From Schistocephalus solidus (Eukaryota; Platyhelminthes; Cestoda; Diphyllobothriidea; Diphyllobothriidae), in contig WEDG01005331.1 in assembly GCA_017591395.1 (NCBI GenBank), forward strand, positions 124,001-188,000: DNA of 64,000 nucleotides. The letters are read 5' to 3'. The position numbers and the translations under genes were made by a program. Below the pieces are notes generated by a model that worked only from the letters and a program-made list of their open reading frames with translations, searched no databases and had not been told where the DNA came from. Of the stretch, positions 55,331 to 64,000 are shown piece after piece (within the stretch, counting starts at the first letter, position 1; every line of letters starts with the position of its first letter).

Positions 55331-55867
55331 ACATATTAGGACTTCGAGTAATGGTCGTAGCCCAGAGCATAGATCAAAGAGTTACATTCCTGACAAGCTA
55401 TCACGCAATAGAAATTTTTCTTCGTACTTTGCTTTCCATGAGGGAAGGTCACTTTACTTCCTAGCCGCGCTACAGGCAAGAAAACTCAGTGCTCATGAAC
55501 ACTGCCCTGTAGTCGGCCCTGCGACAACAGTTCGACTGTCAAAGGCCATGAACCCTCTATTACACGCTCCACCCTAATGCACCTTGCTTCGATGATAAAC
55601 AACGGATGCTGGCGAAGGGGCCGACGAAGCTAAGCAGCCCGACCACAGATGCCACGCACGGCCAGAGTCTCGCACAGGCAAGCGCCATAAATGCTAAATT
55701 ACGGAGCCGGTGAAGTTTGGCTCTCAGTCCTGAAAAACATATCCCTGTCTGTGGATAACCCTCCAAGCTGCAAAATTTAGCCCGTCGGAATTGAGAGGAA
55801 TGCACTGATGCGTACTGAGGATGAGTTTTCTAACTTCAGCCTCAATTGCGCTTCTCATGTTTTCACT
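55331..55867. other. Non-coding stretch, no gene recognised
   Basis: Lies 3' of the RTE-like element 3. Short frames without motifs. Confidence 0.35.
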
Positions 55868-56551
55868 CATTTTCCACGCCTATAGCCCAGCATTCACAGC
55901 CAAAGAGAAGGCCAGGCCGGACGGATGTTCGCAACACGCGAATCTTTGTGGCGATGGAAATGTCACGTCGTGTCTACAGGCACTTGCTAAGGCTTGAGGA
56001 AACCCGACATGCAGCATCGATTCGGGAGACAATGCCATCCTTACTCTCTCCATTTGGCAGCAACCTCGCCCCATGGTATTTGAAACTGTCCACCTCTTCA
56101 AGTTGATAGCCGCCAACTTCGAAATCTGCTTTTTCCTGGGCATTGATGCAGCTTAAAAAACGTACCCAAACCACCTCAGTCGTCGTTTTTGGATGGTTTG
56201 GGATATTTTTGTGATATTTCGCAGCAAGTACGGACTGTCTCATTTGAGACGAAGTCAATGTACTTGCTCATCTTCCACGCGTATAACCCAGCATTCACAG
56301 CCATAGAGACGGACAGATCAGACAGACGCACCGTACAGGTGAATATTTGTGGTGATAGAAATGTCGCGTCATCCCATAGGCACTTTCTAAAGTTTGAGAA
56401 AACCCGACGAGCAGCATCTATTTAGGGGACAATGTTATCCTCTATCAATTCGGCAGCAACCTCACCCCAGGATATTTGAAACTTTCTACCTCTTCAAGTT
56501 GATAACCATCAATCTCGAGAGGTTCCTTCTCCTGAGCAGGGATGCAGCTTG
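55868..56551 (-). repeat. Direct duplication inside RTE-like element 3
   Basis: 55868-56152 and 56271-56551 are direct repeats offset by about 403 bp ('cagcattcacagcca', 'aatgtc', 'aaacccgac', 'tgaaact', 'acctcttcaagttgata'). Both encode the block QLEEV(D/E)SFKY(H/P)G(A/V)RLLPN on the minus strand, so the element carries its thumb segment twice. Confidence 0.7.
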
Positions 56552-58760
56552 AAAACACTTTGGTCTTCCTTGCGTTTATGGACAAGCAAACCGATTTAGC
56601 GACCTCATTCGCTTGCGACAACATAGACTGCAGATAACCAAACCCGGAAGCTAGTAAGGCGACATCAACAGTTTCGAGATCAGTCAGCCAGCGTCCGAGT
56701 GAAAGTTCAACACTGTTCGCTTCATGAATGGCCTTCCCGAGAATCCAGCCGATAACGTAGTTGAAATAAACGGACACCAGGATACAACCTTTTCTAATGT
56801 TAAACCGAGTGCTGCATGGGTGTCAAAGATTGTTATGGACCAAAAACTCACAGTGGTTGAGCATGAATAGGCCTTGATCATGGTGATAATTTTCGGGGGC
56901 ACACCATCTAGTACCAGTATATGCCATAAGGATTCACGATACACGAAATCGAACACGGTGGCGAAGTCGACAAAGCAGATGGCAGTCGGTTGCTGGTCAC
57001 TATGGCGGAGTTCAAGGACACGCCTTAGTATGAATATTTGGTCAGCACATCCACGGAATCCGGCTTGCTTGGACCTCGACCTAGAGTCGCGCACAGCCTA
57101 GAATCACCTTAGAAGGACAAAAACGAAGACCTTAGCAGCCACGTCGATAAGACCTATGCCACGGTAGTTTTCGCGTCTCGTCTTATGTCCTTTTTTTGGA
57201 CAGACACAAGGATGTCTGAGCCCCATTCATCCGGAACAACCTCGTTTCCCCATGCTTGTGTAATCAACTCATGGAGCCAGGGCGCCAGTATGTCGACATA
57301 AGATTTGTAGATTTCAGCGGGTATACCGTCCTCTCCAGGTGCCTTTTTGTTGCGCGACCTTTGTTTGGTATCAACGACTTCACCTACAGAAGTGGGGTCG
57401 CATGGCACTGCATAGGCAAGAGATCGAGGAGACCCCGTTGTAAATGGGAACGAGGGTGTGCTGGGCTCGGTATCGAGGTTACTAAGGTGCTCGAAGTGCT
57501 CACGCCAGCGCTCGACCTTGGTCGAGTTGTCAGCACTAAAGCTGCCATTTACGCCACGAACAGTCGCTCAGTGTAAAGGGCTAACCACTAATTTGGTGGA
57601 GTTAACGATCGTCATGGACGTTTGAGGCCTGCTCAATTGAGGTCGCTATTTCAGCGCAATATTTCTTCTGGTCTTCCCTGGCCGAGTTCACCGTCATCTT
57701 TCGGAGTTGGCGGAAGGAAGCATCTTCGCGGGACCTGGTTCGAGCCGTCTGGCCAGACAGCTGCAGGGTTCCTCCGCTGATCCGGTCACTGAATATATCC
57801 GAGGATTTTCTCATCTGCCCCATAGACTGCTGCTTTCCATGCTGACCACTCACTGCTGTCTTCTCCGTCTGCTCTTGTAGTAAAATAGGACCGGATTTCT
57901 CTGTTCAGGGCCTTGGCAGTGCCGGATTTTGGCGAAATCGAGGCGTCTAGCACGTGGCATTTTAATTGCAGCTTATAGGCACACTTTCAAGCGTGTACGC
58001 ACGAGCTCATGGACAGACACATAGGCATTACCAGTCTCGGAAGCCCGCATCGGTCTGCTATCATGAACCCAGTTGCAGAACCGTGGACTGACCAAGATGT
58101 CGTCGATCTGACTGGCCGTATGATCGTCGTTTAAATATCAGGTCAGCAGTTGTTTCGGTGCTGGAAGCACGTGTTCGTAAAAAACAGTCGGTTCTGGTCA
58201 ACAAAGTTCAGCAGTTTCACCCCATTTTCACACCGAGACCCAAACCCAAAATGACTAATAAGATGACCGTTTGTGGAGTCACCATGTCCAGTCCCAGGCA
58301 ACAAGCAGCAGATCATGGCGAGGGAGTCTCTCAACTATCGCTTGCAGCAGCGAGTGAAACGTCTCGTTGGCACGCTGTTCGGCAGCGGAAGGCGGTGCGT
58401 ACACGGAGATGATGAAGTTGTTCGTGAAGTGACCTTTCCGTTCACTGACTGGTCCCAAGCAAGCAGTGCACGGTTCGCTTGTGGCGAGAAAGCAATCGCC
58501 ACACCATGTTTACCAGGAGTCACGAGAGCCACAGTTGTATAGGGTGATGTATGAGTTGGTTCCCGGGATCTTTATTTCCAGAAAGCCTGAATCAGGAGTT
58601 CGGAATTCTGGCAGGCAGCCCACATCTACGTTGTACTGATAAAGGCTGCGCACCAGCAAACTTTGGGTACCAGAGTCCAGGAAGGTTTGCAAATTCCATC
58701 ATCCAATATCAAGGGTCCGATTCCAATTGAGTAGTCCAGCTCGCATACTATTCACCCACA
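55868..58760 (-). mobile_element. RTE-like element 3 (different subfamily), degraded
   Basis: Leftwards: endonuclease remnants (58692-58143: DVGCLPEFRTPDSG, KHGVAIAFSPQANRALLAWD, CTHRLPLPNS), linker (57853-57602), RT fingers GEDGIPAEIYKSYVDILAPW (57408-57154), then QAGFRGCADQIFILRRVLEL and FVDFATVFDFVYRESLW with the first Asp (57094-56684). Then LETVDVALLAS at about 56695-56660, where LDYADDIALLAS is expected, so both Asp residues of the box are changed or displaced. The 3' part is present twice (see the repeat entry). It lacks the zinc-finger tail of copies 1 and 2. Dead. Confidence 0.75.
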
Positions 58761-59380
58761 CAACTGGACTAGGGTTGCGGGGCACGTCGGTTCCCGCGGA
58801 CACCGTAGCAAGGATCGTAATACTATAGTCAGACATTTTTTCCCTGAGATTTATTGGGTATTGTGAGTAGAGACGGATTTCTAACAGCAGCTCGGATTAT
58901 TTGTTCGAAGTTATCTCCTCTTGCGCTTTGACTCAAGAGCCCACCAACACAGCAGTGGGGACAAATGAACTTATTTAATAGCGTTTCACAGTCACCATGT
59001 CACAGTGCCGTTATCGGACTTTGCGGCTATTGTATAAGGCCTTTGACGGGCCAGACTTCAGCCCATCGCACCCTGGTAGCACTGTCGCTGCTGGTCCACG
59101 ACTGCTTATTCGCCTAACCCGGGAGTCGTCTTATTGCTCAAGTAAACTTCAATGAAGGTCGTTCCACTATCCGCCACCAGTGGACGCGCTGGGTAGCCAG
59201 TAGCTAGGTTAATGGGTAACTCATCTTCCCGGGCGAGAAATTCGGCCGGCCATCAAGCAATTATCGCACCAGGGGGCAGTCATCACCGATGCAGGGGAAC
59301 CGTTAATTGCAGTATGCAGTAGCATAGCGACTGCATCCTATATATACTGAAACTGCCTTTGTACGAACTACCCATAGCTG
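58761..59380. other. Non-coding stretch, no gene recognised
   Basis: Upstream flank of RTE-like element 3, possibly its leader. No motif-bearing frame. Confidence 0.35.
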
Positions 59381-59384
59381 ATGC

Positions 59385-59428
59385 TGCCTCTGAAGATCGG
59401 TTTGGGCTGGAATCCGCAGCGTCAGACA
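59385..59428 (+). ncRNA. Family P hammerhead-like motif, GAAA lost
   Basis: UGCCU, CUGAAGA (allowed CUGANGA form), stem II GGUUU/GGAAUCC, GCAG in place of GAAA, CGUC, AGACA. Followed by 'aataaaatcctcgcctcagcg', the usual outer end of the family P repeat, and 'gggactcgcattttcgcttg'. Confidence 0.45.
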
Positions 59429-59439
59429 AATAAAATCCT

Positions 59440-60355
59440 CGCCTCAGCGATTCCGTCTTGGGACTCGCATTTTCGCTTGTATCGGTGACTGACCGTAAGG
59501 TTTAAACAAAGGCACAAACTTATGTCTTTCCCAGTTGAGCGGCCGGTATGTGAGAGGTGCTGATTTACCTAGCTGCTGATGAAGACCGATTTCCTCGCGA
59601 AATAAACAGGCAGCTACGCACGGACGGCGTCTATTGTTGACGTACGGCTTAAGATAAATTCAATGACCGGAAAACCAAATCGTCTCAAGCTGCGGAGCCT
59701 GTGAAAATCGGCCCTACGGTCTCAAAGGCAACCTGGGTGGCATGCGGACCAGTTCAACGTTGATCGGGCACCTACCATCACGACAGCAATTAAAGGCAAT
59801 CATTCCTCTTGCCTTGATCGGAGTGACTGCCCTCACAAGCAAGAGACCAGCTGGAGATCGAAAGCAAATTCTCTAGTCTATTCGACTAAATCTCAACTGG
59901 CGGTGCCCATGTAATGCGTTCGTAAAGCCAACACAAACCCCCTTCTCCACATGGTAAGTGTCCAGGATCACTAAAACGAGGCGCCTGCGCCATGGCACGG
60001 ATCTCTGTTGGCCTTAGTGATGTTGCCAACCATGTGAGTTTGGGACCACCCTTATAGCAGTCAGGTACGTGCAGGGGATACCAGGTGGTGAGTGGCATGC
60101 GTAGACAGACTGTTTAGTTTCGTCAGCCATGGCTCCCTCGTCCAAGCAGGGTCGTTTTGAAATCATAGCAGGGATGGTGGGGGAGGAGGCAATGCAGGGA
60201 ATGCTGCTGAAATCCGTCTCACTAAACAACTAAAGTAAGCGCAATTAATTTGTGCTGCACCTACGCTGTAGGCTAAGCGTTAGACGCCGTCGCTTGAAGG
60301 TCTGACTGTCGAATGCTCACGATACCTGATACCCTTATCGTGGTCGGCACTGTTA
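59440..60355. other. Non-coding stretch, no gene recognised
   Basis: Begins with the outer end of a family P terminus (to about 59490). Nothing recognised beyond that. Confidence 0.35.
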
Positions 60356-60374
60356 ATATGCCCCTACTACTACT

Positions 60375-60450
60375 AGCCGCCGTGCGGCTGCTAGCAGGGC
60401 TCAAGAATGAGCCCCAAGGCAGAACGGGACGAATGAGTTCCGCTAACGAT
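60375..60450. repeat. Short repeat shared with 52.67-52.74 kb
   Basis: 'gtgcggctgctagcagggct' and 'ccccaaggcagaacgggac' recur with few changes at 52.67-52.74 kb, where they sit beside a SINE remnant. Confidence 0.5.
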
Positions 60451-61925
60451 CGGTGAGCGTTTATAAACGAATATCACAAAACTGCCTTGCTTTTAGCCAG
60501 CCTCCCTCCCCCAAAAAGGAGTACCCTGATGAACCGCTCCCGCCAAAAACCACCAAACTGGCAGCGCATGAAACTCCAACAGCTACTGACGGAAACGAGA
60601 ACAAAACTTCAACAGGTGACAATATAATAAGAAATACAAAAGATAAATGCAGCATGGTGTGTGTGTGCGCGCGCGAGCAAACAGATCGTCAAGCACATTT
60701 CAGGGTCAGGAACGTGCTGGCAGACGCGGACCATAAGCGGTTGGGTAGGAACAGGGAGTGGAAGAGTGACCGGGTGTCATAATAAAACATTATGAAAGTA
60801 AAAAATACAGTATCTAAAGTACGTTTGCGGGTAGGAAGGGGATACGCGAGAAAGAGAATAGGAGGCGATCACCCCTGCTGATCGGTAGAAGGGTGGGCGA
60901 ACGTGATCGAGCCGTAGTCCGGGTCTGAAAGAGCGGGAAGGCAGAATATCACAACAATGAGTGGAGAGATTCGAGCGCCAGTGCATTATACAGCTAGTCA
61001 GGCCTGCTAGATTAATCCCATGAACTCTGGTCAAAGTCGTTATGAAATTAGGTTGGAGGAGGAGAAGGGCAAGCTTGGGAAACACACTTTATTCTCTGAC
61101 TGGGAACGCACGTGGTTTTTACATCCCAAAACTCGTCTCACTTGGCGACCAGAGTGTTATGAAACATTGCGATCTATGACGTGCCGCTCGTTGGTTGGCG
61201 GTTTAGTGCGCGAGTCCCTTCACGGGAAAATCGCGAATGTTCACCCGGCCGCACGCGTGAGCAAAGCACGATGCCGCAACGCACGCTGATTGGATGATGG
61301 AGTGACCAAGTGCATTCCGCAGCAGGCTTCGTCTGATGTACCACGTGCGAGTATGCCTTCGCGTCTTCTCAGGCCGTGACTCCACACAGTTACCGTTTCC
61401 CGTAACGCCTGCTTTTCAGAAATTTGCCTCTTACCTTGTCTTCCTTGCGTCCAAAATCAGTTTCCTTAGCAGTTGGGTTCTTCTTATGCTCCTAAGGAGA
61501 GTCGGAGGTGTTAGCTGACTGTCGACCTTGGGCGTCAGGACCTCAAATTGATCACATAGCATATCGAATGTTACTTGGCCGTCCATGGTAAACCACTGCT
61601 TAAGTTGGTTCCCATTCCTTCTGATGTTACCAGCTGCTGTTTCCACCTGAAACGTGACGCCACTGGCGTTCCTAATTATGCCCTCAACCTAACGGCTCCA
61701 TGTCGGGTTACATGCGAACACCAGCTACTGCTACCCGCAAGTAGTGTTTTAGGCATAAGGGAACTCATACCTCGGGTTTTAGGTAAGGTAGCCGCACATC
61801 AGGCTGTTGGCCCGAAAACCACTCAGCCAAGATTGACATCTACTAATAAAGCCACTTTAAGGGAGATGGGGGGGGGGATAAAGGAGATCAGTGTGCACAC
61901 TGGCACTGACTGAATGGTTTCGGTC
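60451..61925. other. Non-coding stretch, no gene recognised
   Basis: Open frames at 60453-60782, 61085-60777 and 61575-61913 show no motif. A poly(G) run lies at about 61868. Confidence 0.35.
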
Positions 61926-61929
61926 GCAA

Positions 61930-62055
61930 ACGCGAGACTCTATCTCAGGGTCAGAACACTGGCTCAGTGCTGAAGTGGACGCAGGTTCAAACTTCAAGTT
62001 TGCACCACGGACTGAAGATAGCAAATAAGTCAGACACCTTCATTCCGATCGCACT
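61930..62055 (+). repeat. Family S SINE, degenerate copy S11
   Basis: A-box-like TGGCTCAGTGC, B-box relic GGTTCAAACTT, then GACUG-AAGAUAGCAAAUAAGUCAGAcA and AUUCCGAUC in the order of the hammerhead region. Old copy. Confidence 0.5.
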
Positions 62056-62311
62056 TGCGTCTGCGGCCAGGAAACGTTAACTCCTACACCACTGCATCTT
62101 GACCGCATAGTTCTAAGAAACAATGACTCGAGCAAATAATTTATGAAATTATTAAATGCAGGACATGGAGTCAGGTGATTTGGGAATGAATTTTTAGGGT
62201 CAGGCCTGAAATTTCAATGAACATCTGGGCCAAAGACAATCAACCACTGTCGAATAACCACGTAATGCCCATTCTACAAACAAGTACGACTAAAATTAGT
62301 ATGAAATGTAA

Positions 62312-62550
62312 ATGGCAAAGATGGTATACCGTACTCCCGACATAGGCACTAACTAAAAGCCCAGACACGTGTTTCGCCGATATTTCTGCTACTACATGAG
62401 ACAGCAACGAGGGGTTCGGCTCCTCAAGGTGTCCTCCAGCGTTTTCTGGTAAATGGACTACAGAGAATAATCGGGCAAATAATTTCTGAAATAATTAAGT
62501 GCTTTTAGTTAGCACCTGTATCGGGAGAACGGTATACCATCTTTGGCCAT
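62312..62550. mobile_element. Family H unit with 48-bp terminal inverted repeats (copy 5)
   Basis: 62312-62359 and 62502-62550 are inverted repeats with five mismatches and one gap by eye; each starts at atggc(c)aaagatggtatacc and ends at ctaactaaaag. The 142-bp interior carries the hammerhead-like motif on minus (62440-62360): the CUGAUGA side is damaged (UUGAGGA), but AUAUCGGC, GAAA, ACACGUGU, C, UGGG are intact. No clear target-site duplication. Confidence 0.7.
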
Positions 62551-64000
62551 CTAACGCCTTTCCTGACGCACGACCAATAGACGACCTGAGTGCCATCGGT
62601 CTACTCCTGTTATTTATAAGATCCCAGTAATTAGCCCCCTGTGATGCCAGTTAAAAAACTCCGACCGAAGATGACCGCAGTATGTGAGTTAATACTTGAA
62701 GCAGGTAGGCCTCTGTAACTTTGCCGAAATTAGACAAGAGGCCTGATTTTTGTCAACGGATTTTTGAACGGATCCTACAAAAACCAAACTACTCCAAGGA
62801 AAAACCCGTGAATTCGGATCACAAGCACGCATAGGGTCTAAGGGTGCACCGGTTAAATTAAAAAAAATAGGCGGGTCCGTTGCCTGGTGCTTGGAGAATG
62901 CGGACGTTTAATTTAAGCCTGAGAAGGCATCATGCGAGTCCAAAATTCTTGACAGTAGGAGCATTACTAAAATGCCGTGTGACCTCAACAACATGCATGA
63001 GCTTATTTTTGTCCAAGGCTATTAAAATATTGTCTTCTGCAGGTGTAAGTAAAGGCAGCAATACCACCAGGTTGTGTGTGACTTTAGACACGAAGATGAG
63101 TGGATGATTTTTGTCGACCGGCAGGGACTACAGAGGAGCAACTAGTCTTGTTTTCCGGCTTTAAACGTTAATATCCTGTATGTGACGCAGAGGTTTCGGG
63201 ATTGTGTGAAGTTTTGGAAGACTGTCGCATTGTCGGTCTACCGGAGGAGATTTGATAAACGTTTTGGACAATGCCAGCAAAATCGCTTGCAACACATATT
63301 CACTCGCTTATACCGAAAGAACTCGGCAGCTCTTTTGCTGTGCAGATATACCCACGATGATGATAATGAGTATTGTGGTGATGAAAATCGATAAAAAGCA
63401 GTCATAAAACGAAACTGACCATAGGACGCCTGCAAGCAGTACTCCGTTCCATTATAAAGGATCGTCACGGAGAAGTTGGAGAGGCTGGGGAAGTCAGTGA
63501 TTAGGAGGCCATGAGATGAGAACCACTGGAAAATGGCTTCCTTCGAGGGGAAATCACAAAAGCCTAAAAAGACACGACGTAACAAGCTGTACATAGAAGT
63601 AGCTGCGAGGCCATCACTTCAGGAGAAGACAGACGGGCGGAAACAGAGGTAAAAATGATTAGACAAAGAGAAATGAATGAGAAAGTCGACCGGAATGAGG
63701 GGTGGGGGATAAGCGCGGCGGAAAAGGCCGAATCGAACAACGTAAGGGAGGAGAAGGGCAGGGATGACTTAACTGGCCCCCTAAAGAGAACACGAGAATA
63801 GGAACGTCCGGCCCAAGTACTAAAGGTGGCACAAAGCCACCGGCATCGCGGGTGGCTTAGAGGGCCACAAAAGTAATGCTTACAGAGAGATGTAAGAAAT
63901 AATAGTAATTGCAAGTAAACGGGGGAGGGCAAAGTTATTTTTTTCTTCTAAAGTGCAGTCATAGCAATGCCAAAGAACCCACCGTTTATGCAAAGACTGC
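62551..64000. other. Non-coding stretch to the window end
   Basis: Frames at 63238-63594 and 63564-63932 (minus) lie in purine-rich DNA and have no motif I recognise. No RNA gene or clear repeat. Confidence 0.35.

Noticed and set aside
59570..59625. CUGAUGA ... GAAA string as another hammerhead
   Set aside because: The sequence between the two boxes does not form stem II and the flanks do not pair as stem I.
1..64000. CRISPR arrays, operons, ribosome binding sites, prophage
   Set aside because: No regularly spaced direct repeats of that kind. Gene structure with introns and eukaryotic retroelements rules out a prokaryotic reading.

Overview
The window looks like nuclear DNA from a flatworm, most likely a diphyllobothriid-type tapeworm. 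That placement is inference. It rests on a gene with 37-48 nt introns, RTE-like and CR1-like non-LTR elements, Penelope-like elements (PLEs) with a GIY-YIG domain, and long (AT)n tracts. There are no bacterial operons, ribosome binding sites, CRISPR arrays or intact rRNA genes. Almost all of the DNA is decayed mobile elements; only two host genes can be supported.

Host genes. (1) An ankyrin-repeat/SOCS-box (ASB-like) gene on the + strand in four exons (36422-36640, 40601-40991, 49722-50016, 50847-51069). The exon phases match exactly and give 375 codons plus a stop. Its introns are packed with transposons, and four CCAAT/ATTGG boxes lie just upstream. (2) A five-exon EF-hand protein gene on the + strand (28864-29695, 211 aa) with introns of 73, 38, 48 and 37 nt and a poly(A) signal 12 nt after the stop. 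Both presumed start codons lie 1-2 nt after a pyrimidine-rich AG.

Layout. 1-3.4 kb: degraded RTE-like element (-) with a C-terminal zinc finger, running off the left edge. 4.6-10.3 kb: fragments of RTE-like and CR1-like elements. 12.9-17.5 kb: nearly full-length CR1-like element (-) with ORF1 and ORF2. 19-21 kb: PLE (+). 21.9-27.3 kb: AT-rich repeat family with long inverted arms, a TSD-flanked retroposon and a DUF4806-like remnant. 27.4-28.8 kb: SINE cluster. 28.9-29.7 kb: EF-hand gene. 36.4-51.1 kb: ASB gene, its introns holding a second SINE cluster, (AT)n tracts, a second RTE-like copy and several repeats. 51.4-54.2 kb: PLE termini and a second PLE (-). 55.9-58.8 kb: a different RTE-like element (-). 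59-64 kb: repeat remnants, including a unit with 48-bp terminal inverted repeats.

The most notable signal is that three unrelated non-coding repeat families each carry a hammerhead-ribozyme-like core (CUGAUGA, stem II, GAAA, then a short self-complementary stem III and a cleavage triplet). They are (S) a tRNA-derived SINE found partly as an exact 306-bp tandem; (H) a short repeat, one copy of which sits inside terminal inverted repeats; and (P) the terminal sequence of the Penelope-like elements. Most copies carry different single mutations in the core, so the family consensus is better than any single copy. Every fold was worked out by eye and needs computational and biochemical confirmation.
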